The notes under the pieces: generated by a model | What the model saw: only the letters and a program-made list of their open reading frames with translations | What the model was told of the DNA's origin: nothing | Database searches by the model: none | Shown here: positions 25,545 to 34,407 of the stretch, piece by piece | How positions within the stretch are numbered: position 1 is the first letter of the stretch | How the letters are laid out: each line of letters opens with the position of its first letter | Position numbers and translations under genes: made by a program | Assembly: GCA_026129765.1 (NCBI GenBank) | Contig: JAHCHP010000005.1 | Span: 1-64,000 of the forward strand | Source: Fimbriimonadia bacterium | GTDB taxonomy: Bacteria > Armatimonadota > Fimbriimonadia > Fimbriimonadales > GBS-DC | Direction: 5' to 3' | DNA length: 64,000 nt

Positions 25545-28460
25545 TCAGCAACCTATTCCAAAGTTGAACACAACGTAAAGCATATCGAAATCATCCACCT
25601 GCCCGTCATGATTCAAATCGTAGGGACAACCGGACCCGCCGAAGTTGAACAAGATAGCCAGCAAGTCTTCATCGTTGACGCAGCCATCCGCATTTACATC
25701 GCCCATAATTGTCGAGACCATCTGCACTCTGATCGCTCTGGGTTCATAGACGACCACCGGAGTCAACCCAAACGAGTTGAATCCCACCACGTCCACCTGT
25801 TGAAAAGTACCGTTGATCTGGATATTGGTATCGCCAGTGAACTCAATAATCTTGACTTCATCACACAGGGTGGGCTGGTAGAAGCTGTTGTGCCTTAGAG
25901 AAAGCGTACCTGCCAATTGTATCGCTCGGTTGTTGCCCGGAATTATAATTTGGTCAAATTCAGGGTCAACAGGGTTACTGTTATCAATACCTCCCAGATC
26001 GATGAATAGCTCTCCCGGCGCGCCTTGACCATAATCACCCTCTAACCTGACGATACCCGTGTTGGCGAGCCCTCCTGGGTCAAAACGCCCGCCGGAGTTA
26101 TTCAAGGTGCCAACGATGGTCGCCGTTCCGTTGGATCCCGTGGAAACGAAACCGTTCAAAATTAAGAGCGGCATCGTCGAACTGAGAGTCGTACCGCGAT
26201 TGACGAAAACAGCTCCATTGGCGGTATCTTGGTGGAAAGTATTGTTGAAGCGTAGGATCGCCCCATTGGCTTGAATGCTCAACGACCCGCGATTGAGAAA
26301 TGTGCCGCTGACAATCTTTTCTCCGGCAGCGTTATGAATCATCTGTCCCAGGTTAAACAAACTTCCGCTGGTCCAGTCCGCTTCTGAGATCATATTGAAG
26401 TTGTTCGAGTTCTCAAATCGGGTGTTCGGTCCACAAATTACATTCCCTAAGCCGTTCCAAGAACCATTTCCTTCTTTTTTAAGAAAACGGGAATCTTTAA
26501 GCTGTTTTTGAGTGTTTGTACTAATGGTCAGTGTGCTGCCATTCAAACAACGTGTGGTGCCAGTGCCTCCCATTGAGCCGCCTTGCCAATCCAGCAATGT
26601 ACTGATGTTGACCGTATCGCTGCCGGCAAGAGTTCCATTTTCAAACAAGCGAAGGTGCTGTACGTTGACCGTTTCGCCGCTACTGAGATTGAGAACTCCA
26701 CTGCCTGTAATAGATACGAAGCGACCCAAGTTTTGGAGATTTGCGCTGGGATTGAAATGCAGCGTGCCAGCGACACTGACGGCAGTCGCGATGGAAGTCA
26801 CAGGCGTGTTCATATTATACAACCCGTTGCAATTGACGGTCGATCCCAATACTTGGATCTGACCTGTGCCATTGACCGAGGATGTCGCGTTTAAGGTATG
26901 GGTTCCGGCACCGAAGGTGAGGTTCCCATTGATCAGAAATGCGCCATGATTGGTGCCTCCTCCACGTAAATGAAGAGGCGCATCGGGCTGGGTTTCGACT
27001 CTGCCATCATTGTTGAACGCCACTTCAAATATGGTCGCCTCAATCGATGCGGTGGACATTCTGAGCACAGTCCCGAATTGCCCCTCGATGATGTCGCCGA
27101 CATTGTTGAAAGTGCCGCTGCCTAACCAGTCTGCATTGGTCTGGATTGTAAACTCTGCGCCGGGCAAGTTGTTGAAAACCGGTGAACCGCTGCACTGCAC
27201 ATTGCCCGTCCCCGTCCACAACAGATCGCCGAAATGGTCGACTACGCGGGTGTCTCCCAACTGTTTCAAGTTTGCGCTACTGAGGTTCGTTTGACAAGTA
27301 GGGCGCAGTTCCAAGACACCGCTGCCGGCGATCTGCCCAACATCCCAATTCATTTGCTGAGTCACAATCATACGATCGCTGCCGGTCAAAAGGTTACCGC
27401 CAGTGATCAGGTCTAATCGTTGAGAGGTGGATGTTTCTCCACTGCTCAGATTCAAGGTACCTATTGATACGCGAACCCAATGTCCCAAAGATTGCAGGGT
27501 TGCGCTTGGGTTAAAATTGATAATACCTCCAGCTGTAACCGCTGTGGCAATAACGGAGTTGGGTGAGGTCATGTTGTATGTCCCATTGCATTGCAAGGTG
27601 CCTCCGGAGGCATGAATTTGTCCTGTGCCTTGTATCAATGCGCCCGTATTAAAAGTGAACACACTTCCCTCAGGGAAAACAAAGCCTCCATTGCAATTAA
27701 AAATGCTGTTGCTCCCACCTGTCCCGCCGCCATCAAAAGAAAGAGCCGTGTTACTCTGACAAGTGATTTGACCGTTGTTGTTGACCACTGCATCCAAAGT
27801 GGTCGTAGTTCCCCCCGATTTATTGATATGCCCACGCAACTGCAGAGCTTGGGTGATCAATGCCTGGTTGTTGATGGTTCCTGCTCCCACCCAATCCGCT
27901 TCTGATTGGATGTTGATGACCCCATTAATCCCGTTGGTCAAGGTCGGATTGTTTAGTGCTGAAAGATTGCCGCTGCCACTCCAGTTGATTTCGCCTTGAT
28001 TGCTCAGGGTGCGCGTGTTGAGGATTTTCGGATTGCCTCCGCTGATATTGCACGTCGCGCTGCCGGAGATCGTAAAAGTTCCTGTTCCGCCAATGGTACC
28101 ACCTGTCCAATTGAGCGTGTTAGTTAAAGTGTAATTTACGTTCCCGCCTAAGACACCCCCTTGCAAGTTTAGATTCACGATCGAGGAATTGGTCGCCACC
28201 GTGATCTGCCCGCCTGAGATTGTAAGCGTGCCGTTGACCGTGAGCGAGTTGAGGCTTAAAGTGCCGCCGGAGTAGGTGGGCATGCGCACTGCGTTGGATG
28301 GAATCGTCACATCATCGCCATTCGCTGGCACGCCGGAAGGGGTCCAGTTGGAGATGTTGCCCCAACTGGTGCTGATTATACCAGTCCATGTCTTGCTCGC
28401 TGCATTGCCAAAATGACCAGTCAAAATCAAAAGAACCAAACAAACAACGGCTGCTTTCAT
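25545..28460 (-). CDS. Large secreted beta-solenoid protein with dockerin-like tail
   Basis: A 971-residue protein. The start at 28460 is chosen because AGAGGAGA lies 7 nt upstream and the signal peptide MKAAVVCLVLLILTGHFGNA follows directly; a longer ATG at 28484 lacks an SD. The mature part is rich in G, T, N and S, with short strands of filamentous-adhesin or autotransporter-passenger type. It shows three long internal repeats of about 260-280 residues, each with LNLSSGET, NGTYNM/NGLYNM, FNPSA(T/N)LQ(S/N)LG and EADW-type motifs. The tail is dockerin-like (GDVNADGCVNDEDLL ... LNHDGQVDDFDMLYVVFNFGIGC) with one extra Cys. A structural or adhesive role is inferred. Confidence 0.8.
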   Translation of the reverse strand: MKAAVVCLVLLILTGHFGNAASKTWTGIISTSWGNISNWTPSGVPANGDDVTIPSNAVRMPTYSGGTLSLNSLTVNGTLTISGGQITVATNSSIVNLNLQGGVLGGNVNYTLTNTLNWTGGTIGGTGTFTISGSATCNISGGNPKILNTRTLSNQGEINWSGSGNLSALNNPTLTNGINGVINIQSEADWVGAGTINNQALITQALQLRGHINKSGGTTTTLDAVVNNNGQITCQSNTALSFDGGGTGGSNSIFNCNGGFVFPEGSVFTFNTGALIQGTGQIHASGGTLQCNGTYNMTSPNSVIATAVTAGGIINFNPSATLQSLGHWVRVSIGTLNLSSGETSTSQRLDLITGGNLLTGSDRMIVTQQMNWDVGQIAGSGVLELRPTCQTNLSSANLKQLGDTRVVDHFGDLLWTGTGNVQCSGSPVFNNLPGAEFTIQTNADWLGSGTFNNVGDIIEGQFGTVLRMSTASIEATIFEVAFNNDGRVETQPDAPLHLRGGGTNHGAFLINGNLTFGAGTHTLNATSSVNGTGQIQVLGSTVNCNGLYNMNTPVTSIATAVSVAGTLHFNPSANLQNLGRFVSITGSGVLNLSSGETVNVQHLRLFENGTLAGSDTVNISTLLDWQGGSMGGTGTTRCLNGSTLTISTNTQKQLKDSRFLKKEGNGSWNGLGNVICGPNTRFENSNNFNMISEADWTSGSLFNLGQMIHNAAGEKIVSGTFLNRGSLSIQANGAILRFNNTFHQDTANGAVFVNRGTTLSSTMPLLILNGFVSTGSNGTATIVGTLNNSGGRFDPGGLANTGIVRLEGDYGQGAPGELFIDLGGIDNSNPVDPEFDQIIIPGNNRAIQLAGTLSLRHNSFYQPTLCDEVKIIEFTGDTNIQINGTFQQVDVVGFNSFGLTPVVVYEPRAIRVQMVSTIMGDVNADGCVNDEDLLAILFNFGGSGCPYDLNHDGQVDDFDMLYVVFNFGIGC

Positions 28461-28522
28461 GTAAATATCTCCTCTTTGTTGCAAAGTGTAAAGATATTAT
28501 GATAGATTTCTGGGAGATTTGC

Positions 28523-28540
28523 ATACGCCAATTGGCGTAT
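28523..28540. promoter_or_regulatory. 18-bp perfect palindrome upstream of the beta-solenoid gene
   Basis: ATACGCCAATTGGCGTAT reads the same on both strands. It lies 63 bp upstream of the gene starting at 28460 and upstream of an AT-rich CATAAT-like -10 region, where an operator would sit. Confidence 0.5.
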
Positions 28541-28550
28541 TTCTTAAGGG

Positions 28551-28600
28551 GGAAAAAAGACCCCCCTGCAGAACATTTGTTGATACTTTCTGCAGGGGGG
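28551..28600 (-). terminator. Rho-independent terminator of the PEP-CTERM gene
   Basis: CCCCCCTGCAGAA (28561-28573) pairs perfectly with TTCTGCAGGGGGG (28588-28600). On the minus strand the hairpin is followed by TCTTTTTTCC. It lies 26 bp after the stop codon at 28626. Confidence 0.88.
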
Positions 28601-28625
28601 TGTTAGCGCAGTAAGGGAGAGAAGA

Positions 28626-29849
28626 TTATTTGCGTTTCCGTCGCGCAGTGAGTCCGGCTAATCCGCTGAGAAGCGCGATCAGGCTGGCGGGTTCTGGGAC
28701 TGGAGTTTCCAACGCGGTCAGTTGCACCGACTGGCTGCCTCCTAAAGTATAGGCGCTGAGGTGGCTGGCAGGGGTGAACCCCACGGTGAAAAGATCCTCT
28801 AAATCGGTCAACACTTGACCCTGCATAAATGCGTTCTCGATACTCTGTTCCAACGAGGCGACATCGGCTGGATTCGTAGGATCAAAAGGAAGTCCCAAAT
28901 GATTTTTGAAATCTAATGTGAAGTCACTGTTGCTTGCTCCAAAAAGTAGGTTCGCGGTGATCCCGTGCGAGTCGTCAGAGGTGATGGTTAGCGTGTAAAG
29001 GTCTATCGAATTCAGTAATCCTTCGCTCCAAAACGCATCTGGGTCCGGCGTATAATTGGCAGCTAAGCGTCCCCGAAAGACAAGGGCTGTCTGATCCGCA
29101 ATCGCGCCCGGCGTGTCCAACCCGTTTGAGAACAAGCGAGGGAAGGCGGTTCCCGCCGCCAGCGAGAACGAGTAATCCATTCCAGAATCGACATACTGGA
29201 AAGTCGCGTTCGTGTCCGCGTTCGAGAAGGTGAACGGATCGCGAACGGTTGCGTCAATTGAGACAGTGTCGCGTTCTCTTTGACCTGGATCGATGTGACC
29301 TTTCACTTTCGTGTCCAGGGTGTACTTTGTCACCTGGCGCCCGCCAACCGTCTCAATGACTTTCCTTGCTTTGAAAGTGTAGGTCGCTTCACCGGTCGTT
29401 CCGTGAATCTCATCCTCTGGATAGGAATGGGTAAACGAACTGGGGTTGATGTGGGGATTACCGGAGCGGCTCAAACGCTTTTGATAAGGTGTCTCCACAG
29501 GACCGATAATCGGGTGAAAGTTAAAGGTGGTGCTGGCTTTGCCCTCGCCTCGTCCCGAATAGATCATAGACGGCAAATCAATCGTGTTTGTTTTAGGGCG
29601 CAGAGCGTTTCTACCCCTGCCTTCAATTTTCACCACCTCATCGGCTTGTGAAGGCAGACAGGTCAGCGCAAAAACAGAAATCGTTATCGCGGCAAAAGCG
29701 AGGTTCAATCCAAATCGCGGACGCTCGGTCGTTTCCGTATAAGAGACATGAATCAGGGACGGGTTGTTAAAACGGTTTTCAGCATCATTTACTCGGTTTG
29801 CGCGGGGCGCATTATTTGTTGCGTTTGTGTTAAGGGTTGCGTTAGTCAT
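28626..29849 (-). CDS. PEP-CTERM sorting-domain protein
   Basis: A 407-residue exported protein ending in VPEPASLIALLSGLAGLTARRKRK. This is a classic PEP-CTERM signal (PEP motif, hydrophobic helix, Arg/Lys tail), which an exosortase would cleave. The N-terminus has an unusually long pre-sequence before the hydrophobic segment at about 45-68 (FGLNLAFAAITISVFALTCLPS). The start at 29849 is set by GGAGG 11 nt upstream; an in-frame extension to 30032 would overlap the upstream gene. That SD is buried in a strong hairpin (29856-29892). The central region is beta-rich without a recognised domain. No exosortase is in the window. It is downstream of another PEP-CTERM gene in the same orientation. Confidence 0.85.
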   Translation of the reverse strand: MTNATLNTNATNNAPRANRVNDAENRFNNPSLIHVSYTETTERPRFGLNLAFAAITISVFALTCLPSQADEVVKIEGRGRNALRPKTNTIDLPSMIYSGRGEGKASTTFNFHPIIGPVETPYQKRLSRSGNPHINPSSFTHSYPEDEIHGTTGEATYTFKARKVIETVGGRQVTKYTLDTKVKGHIDPGQRERDTVSIDATVRDPFTFSNADTNATFQYVDSGMDYSFSLAAGTAFPRLFSNGLDTPGAIADQTALVFRGRLAANYTPDPDAFWSEGLLNSIDLYTLTITSDDSHGITANLLFGASNSDFTLDFKNHLGLPFDPTNPADVASLEQSIENAFMQGQVLTDLEDLFTVGFTPASHLSAYTLGGSQSVQLTALETPVPEPASLIALLSGLAGLTARRKRK

Positions 29850-29855
29850 GATTTT

Positions 29856-29892
29856 TAATACCTCCGATACTAAAGAGTATGCGGAGGTATTA
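29856..29892 (-). promoter_or_regulatory. Intercistronic hairpin sequestering the Shine-Dalgarno of the PEP-CTERM gene
   Basis: Arms 29856-29871 and 29876-29892 are complementary over 16 bp with one bulged G (29881) and an AAAG loop on the plus strand. On the mRNA (minus) the 3' arm is CGGAGGTATTA, containing the SD GGAGG (29865-29861), which ends 11 nt before the ATG at 29849. The ribosome site is therefore fully base-paired. It is not followed by a T-run, so it is not a terminator. Confidence 0.65.
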
Positions 29893-29917
29893 ACTGTTGC
29901 ACGGTTACAACAAATTC

Positions 29918-30703
29918 TCAGACAATTTTTTCGGCGCGTGTTTTGCGTCTCGCTATGAGCGCAATGATGCCTGCCGTTAGAGCGATACCTGCGCTGGGTT
30001 CCGGCACCTCCAAGAAGTTCCATGCATTCCAAGCTTCGCCGTTTCCGGTGGGATCGGCGGTTTGAAAGGGAACATTGCGGAGACTCGACTCATTGAAACG
30101 AATCGTCAAAACGCGAGTCAGGTCGAAGCCGGGTTCGTTGAAGAAGAAGGTAAAGGGACCTTGCAGTCCCGCGCCCGTGTCCACCGCATAGTTCTCCCAC
30201 GCAGGCACGGCGGGAACCCCGGCTCGGAACCAGCCTCGAGAGCGACCCGCATCATCGATCAGAATCACCGAAACATCCTGAATCTCTGGGGGCGCGTAAA
30301 CCGAGTATAGAACGTAAAGCCCCGTCAGATCAGGGTCATCATCATAGCGGTACTCCCATGAACAGACCCCCAAAATGTCATCATCGTCATCGTCAGGCTG
30401 ATCCCATGACATCACTAAAGACGTCCGCTCATCTGGTCCGCCGGGTGGGATGCCAAAATCAGGCGTGAGAGTCGAACCCTTGCGCTCGAAACCGTCCAAT
30501 CCGTTTCGAGAGACGAAGTCGCTGTAAAAAGCAGTCTCTGCAGCGGTGAACCCCGCGCCGTCCGGCACGCTGCGGACATTACTACTGTTGAACGCTTGTG
30601 TCCAACTTTGAGTTCGCCCCGGACCGACACGCACAATCGGACTTGCCCAAACCGGTTGAAGCAAACTGAAGAAAGCCGCTAAGGCTATTACTTGACTTCT
30701 CAT
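29918..30703 (-). CDS. PEP-CTERM sorting-domain protein
   Basis: A 261-residue exported protein. The signal peptide is about 1-20 (MRSQVIALAAFFSLLQPVWA). The mature domain is a beta-sandwich-like stretch (SWEYRYDDDPDLTGLYVLY, VILIDDAGRSRGWFRAG, GPFTFFFNEPG). The C-terminal sorting signal is VPEPSAGIALTAGIIALIARR plus a basic end. Its role is unknown; PEP-CTERM proteins are typically linked to exopolysaccharide or biofilm in exosortase-encoding bacteria. A promoter with TATAAT lies 56 bp upstream. The downstream PEP-CTERM gene starts 68 bp after the stop, separated by the SD-sequestering hairpin. Confidence 0.83.
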   Translation of the reverse strand: MRSQVIALAAFFSLLQPVWASPIVRVGPGRTQSWTQAFNSSNVRSVPDGAGFTAAETAFYSDFVSRNGLDGFERKGSTLTPDFGIPPGGPDERTSLVMSWDQPDDDDDDILGVCSWEYRYDDDPDLTGLYVLYSVYAPPEIQDVSVILIDDAGRSRGWFRAGVPAVPAWENYAVDTGAGLQGPFTFFFNEPGFDLTRVLTIRFNESSLRNVPFQTADPTGNGEAWNAWNFLEVPEPSAGIALTAGIIALIARRKTRAEKIV

Positions 30704-30764
30704 ACTGATGAACGCTCCTTTTTCTTTAATGTTTCATAGATAGAATGAATGTAACGAAATTATA
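30704..30764 (-). promoter_or_regulatory. Promoter and SD of the first PEP-CTERM gene
   Basis: TATAAT on the minus strand (30764-30759) and an AAGGAG SD in the 5' leader precede the ATG at 30703. The promoter lies immediately after the stop of the TPR-CHAT gene, so the PEP-CTERM genes form a separate transcription unit. Confidence 0.55.
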
Positions 30765-30781
30765 GCACGATTTTTGCGATT

Positions 30782-33463
30782 TTACGAATCATTCCCAATC
30801 AATATCCAGTTCGCCCAGTAATGAGGCGAAGCATACGCTTCCGATTGAAGCAGGCTGATACAGGCGGCGCGCGCGCTTTCAGCTTTGCTTTGCCCGGCGG
30901 TGTAGGCGGAATAAAAGGCTTCGACCCACAGACGCGCCGCATGGTCATGCGCCGCCCAACAAGTCGCTAAAGTCGCTGGACAGCCTGCTCTCAGAAACGC
31001 CCACGCTAACCCTATCAATCCTTCGCCCACCACCAGCGGACCTTGCAAGGTGCTGCAAGCGGACAAAACCGCTAAATGCGCCTGAAGACGCATATCGCCA
31101 ATCTCTCGCGCATAAAGCAGCTCAGGTTCCCCTTGCGCGTTAGGAGATATTACCAGCGCGCTCATCATGGGCGTCGTTTCTTGAATAAGCGCGTGCGTCG
31201 CAAAGTGAATCAGCGAAGCGTCCCGCATGTGTTGCCGCGTTTCATTGAGAGTCGCCTGGTCATTGGAGAGGAAGCGCGTATTACTACCCAAAATTTGCGC
31301 CACTGACTGCGCCTCTTGAAGCGCATGAGGCAAGTCGCGCAAGCGCGCGCCGGTGAACAAAGGACGCGCAGAGGATTGTTCGTTTTCCTCAAAGTGAGAT
31401 AACGCGATGACCAAAGGCGCGCTGAGGGCGTCCCGCTGCTGGCTCAATTGTTGGCAAGCTTCCCACACGGAGAGGGAAGGCGCGGTTGCCACTCCCATGC
31501 GCTGAATCAGGTATTCGCCGTTGGGGTCGATTAGAGAGCCGAAGGGCAGGGAGCATAAATAGGGTTCGGGACACAGGACCAATGTCTTGAGCGCGCTCAA
31601 CGAAGACTCGATGGGTTCGATCAAATGACGATAGAGCCAGCGCGCCAGTAAATCGGTATCCGTGCCGTTTTGCGCCAACGATTGCAGGTAGCGTTGAACG
31701 GTCTCTCTCAGTTCAGAACTTTGAACCGCGATTCGTTCGGCGCGAAGGTGAACCTTTCCCCCCGAGACGGTGACCAACAACAGACATAATTGCAATTCAT
31801 CCACCAGAATTTCCAAGACGCCTGTTTGAGGACTCAGGCTATGCGGGAGGGTCTCAAACTGGAGGGAAGCGGGTTTTGTCTGTGAGGAGGGGAGCGCAGT
31901 GGAATGTTTGGCGCGCAGCAGCGTTTCATACGCGCTCAATGCCGCCAGGCTGCGCTGACAATCGGCAAGGCTCCGCGCATGGGCGGGAGTCTGCAGAGGG
32001 GTCTGCTGGAGCAGTTGGCGCGCGGAGGCAAAATCGTTTCTTAATTCTTCCAACTGACGCGACTCTTGCTCGCTCAGTTGGCTGTCAAAGGAGTGAGACC
32101 GTTCCTCCAGCATCGCGCTTCTCAGCGCAGCGCCCTTGGCGCGTTGAGCCGATTGCAAAGCGTCTACCAGTCGGTTTTGCTCGATGAGACAACCCGCCAA
32201 GGCTGCGCCTAATCCCTCCAATGCGCGGGTTAAACTCTGCGCGAATTCAGGGTGTGGAGAATTGTCGTGAATCGCTTCCACTGCTTCCAACGCTTTTTCG
32301 TACAGGGTGATGGCTTGTACGACTTTCCCTTCAAGGCGCAGAAGCCTTCCTTGATGATAAAGACAGAGAGCGGTTTGCCGGTCGTCGCCCGCCTGCTCGA
32401 AAAACGTTTGCGCTTGAGATAACAGCGCGACCGCTTCTTGGGGGCGACCCATGTGAGCGAGAGCCAATCCCTCATACAGATCACATTCCGCGATGCGCAT
32501 GGCATCGCCTAATCGTTCAAACAAGGGGCGCGCTAAGTGGCAGCGTCTGAGCGTTTCTTCCGCTTGCTGGCTCTGAAGGTAGGTCAGTCCCAAATTGAGA
32601 TGGCATCCTCCCACGCGCCCCTGTTCGCCTAACGCTTCGAACACCTCCATCGCTTTTTCGTACATCGAGCGCGCTTCAGGGAGGCGGTTCATATCAGAAT
32701 AGACATTGCCCGCATTCAAAAAGCAACTGGCAATACGACGCTGATCGCCCAATTCCTCAAACAGTTTGCGCGCCTGTTTGTAATAATTTAACGATTCTGT
32801 CCAATGTCCCAAATGGCGGTGCGCGTTGCCTTGGGTCATCAAACAGATACCGATATTCCGGGAATGACCGATTTGCTTAAACAGGCTGCGCGCCTGGTCA
32901 ACCAGCGCGAGCGATTCCGGAATCTTTCCCGCGCGAAAATGGATCAACCCCATATTATAGTAGCAGGAGGCAATCCCTCTGAAATCGTCTAACTGTTCAT
33001 AGAGACCCATACACTCCTGATAGGATAAGAGCGCATTACTGTAGCGTCCTGTCTCAGTATAAACAGCTCCCTCAATCAGACCGCACTCGCTTTGCAGGAA
33101 TAAATCGTTCGTTGCAGCCGCAAGCAATTTCGCTTCGGAGGCATCCTGCAAAGCATCGTTCCATTGCGCGCTTATACGCGCCAGTTGGGCGCAGGTGGTT
33201 TGAGCGAAGGCAAGCAGGGGTAAGTGATCTAAGCTGCGCGCCACCGCTTTGATACCGCGCGCGGCGTTCAGCCATTGTTGTGCTTGGCGAGGGGACTCGG
33301 TTTTCAACTGGGCGCAGGCTTCTTGGAACCATTCGGTCTGCAGCGGGCAAGGCGACTGCTGCAAATCAGTTAGGCTGAGGGCAGGGGATTCGCGTGATCC
33401 TGCAGCCTGGAGCCATAAGAACTGATCTTGACTGAGATTCTCAGGATAGTCCGGGATATCCAT
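30782..33463 (-). CDS. TPR-CHAT caspase-like protease
   Basis: An 893-residue cytosolic protein (no signal or membrane segment). About eight to nine TPR repeats span roughly 60-420, with the ~40-residue period and A-x-x-x-Y/L-G/A-x-A consensus (SCYYNMGLIHFRAGKIPESL, SCFLNAGNVYSDMNRLPEAR). A CHAT domain (PF12770, caspase clan) spans about 580-893. The probable catalytic dyad is His757 in LIHFATHA and Cys803 in LSACST, both in the family's motifs, so an active protease is expected. The start at 33463 lies 4 bp after the anti-sigma gene's stop; a longer reading frame overlaps that gene. It is the third gene of a sigma / anti-sigma / CHAT operon, which suggests the protease controls the sigma factor. 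Confidence 0.88.
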   Translation of the reverse strand: MDIPDYPENLSQDQFLWLQAAGSRESPALSLTDLQQSPCPLQTEWFQEACAQLKTESPRQAQQWLNAARGIKAVARSLDHLPLLAFAQTTCAQLARISAQWNDALQDASEAKLLAAATNDLFLQSECGLIEGAVYTETGRYSNALLSYQECMGLYEQLDDFRGIASCYYNMGLIHFRAGKIPESLALVDQARSLFKQIGHSRNIGICLMTQGNAHRHLGHWTESLNYYKQARKLFEELGDQRRIASCFLNAGNVYSDMNRLPEARSMYEKAMEVFEALGEQGRVGGCHLNLGLTYLQSQQAEETLRRCHLARPLFERLGDAMRIAECDLYEGLALAHMGRPQEAVALLSQAQTFFEQAGDDRQTALCLYHQGRLLRLEGKVVQAITLYEKALEAVEAIHDNSPHPEFAQSLTRALEGLGAALAGCLIEQNRLVDALQSAQRAKGAALRSAMLEERSHSFDSQLSEQESRQLEELRNDFASARQLLQQTPLQTPAHARSLADCQRSLAALSAYETLLRAKHSTALPSSQTKPASLQFETLPHSLSPQTGVLEILVDELQLCLLLVTVSGGKVHLRAERIAVQSSELRETVQRYLQSLAQNGTDTDLLARWLYRHLIEPIESSLSALKTLVLCPEPYLCSLPFGSLIDPNGEYLIQRMGVATAPSLSVWEACQQLSQQRDALSAPLVIALSHFEENEQSSARPLFTGARLRDLPHALQEAQSVAQILGSNTRFLSNDQATLNETRQHMRDASLIHFATHALIQETTPMMSALVISPNAQGEPELLYAREIGDMRLQAHLAVLSACSTLQGPLVVGEGLIGLAWAFLRAGCPATLATCWAAHDHAARLWVEAFYSAYTAGQSKAESARAACISLLQSEAYASPHYWANWILIGNDS

Positions 33464-33467
33464 ACGT

Positions 33468-34376
33468 TCAATGCGCCGGGTTTTGGCGGCGCGCTTCCAG
33501 CGATTGCTCGATAAATTCGCGCCATGAACGGAGGTCTTCATCCGGCTTCCATGCGCGCGCGATTTGCGCTGCCTCTTCATAAAGCCCCATCTCACAGAGT
33601 ATCATCGCGCTGGCGACCGGAGCCTTCAGTACGTTCGTTCGCGCCCATTCTACTTGTCTTGCTTGGGTTACATTCAATCGCTCAAAGAGGTAGACCGATA
33701 CCGGAGGATTGACGGTCCAGTCGTCATCTATATCGAGAATCGCGCTGATACGCAATCGGTAGCAATAGCCTGGTTTAAGCGGAACGCGCAACCGCGCAGC
33801 GTTTCCCTCCAAGATCAAAGCGTCAGGAACCGCTTGGAAGGCGCGTCCTTGGCATCCCTGCGCTTCCTCCAGCACAACCTCGTGACTTTGCGCGCTCGTT
33901 CTTGGCTCCCACTCAAACCAGTCTGGTGACTCTGCCAAAGCGCGGTTGCCCGGAGATGGAGTTATCAAGCGGGCAGCCGGTGACGATGTAAGATCGACGG
34001 ACCGGTAGGCAGACGCGGGTTGTTGGGTTCGATCATTGAATTGCTGCAGTAGCGCAAGGCTCCAGGCGGGCAACCGTCGCGCTGCTTCATAAACACCGCC
34101 CGATTGGACCCGAACAAAACGCTGGAGGGCGGCAGGCAGCGACCAAACCGTCGATGCCCCATGCGCTTGCTCTATCGCAGTGAAATTTTGCAGCAGCGCG
34201 AAACAATGCGCGCATCGTGCCACATGGTCTAACCGGGTCTCATAATCGCGGCACTTTTTCCCGTGTCTTGCCAGTTCTAAGAGCATATCAGGGCTAAGGC
34301 ATGCGCCCGGAGAACTGGCGCGCAAGCCTCTTGCAAGGCGCGTTTCCACCGGCATCAAAGAGTCTTTGTCTTTCAT
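33468..34376 (-). CDS. Probable zinc-binding (ZAS-type) anti-sigma factor
   Basis: A 302-residue soluble protein between an ECF sigma gene (31 bp upstream) and the TPR-CHAT gene (4 bp downstream). Near residue 50 it has HVARCAHC, the Hx3Cx2C zinc-binding anti-sigma motif, within a helical N-terminal domain as in ZAS proteins. Unlike most anti-sigma factors it has no membrane helix. The middle (about 150-235) looks like an Ig or fibronectin-type beta domain (RLRVPLKPGYCYRLRISAIL). The C-terminus is helical and acidic/basic mixed (AREEAAQIARAWKPD-like). Sequestration of the neighbouring sigma factor is inferred from motif and position. Confidence 0.72.
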   Translation of the reverse strand: MKDKDSLMPVETRLARGLRASSPGACLSPDMLLELARHGKKCRDYETRLDHVARCAHCFALLQNFTAIEQAHGASTVWSLPAALQRFVRVQSGGVYEAARRLPAWSLALLQQFNDRTQQPASAYRSVDLTSSPAARLITPSPGNRALAESPDWFEWEPRTSAQSHEVVLEEAQGCQGRAFQAVPDALILEGNAARLRVPLKPGYCYRLRISAILDIDDDWTVNPPVSVYLFERLNVTQARQVEWARTNVLKAPVASAMILCEMGLYEEAAQIARAWKPDEDLRSWREFIEQSLEARRQNPAH

Positions 34377-34407
34377 GATCTTTCACTTTTTCCAAGGGTT
34401 TAGAGTC

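Noticed and set aside
30782-33595. A longer start for the TPR-CHAT gene at 33595
   Set aside because: It would overlap the anti-sigma gene by more than 120 bp and adds a basic low-complexity stretch; the ATG at 33463 follows that gene's stop by 4 bp.
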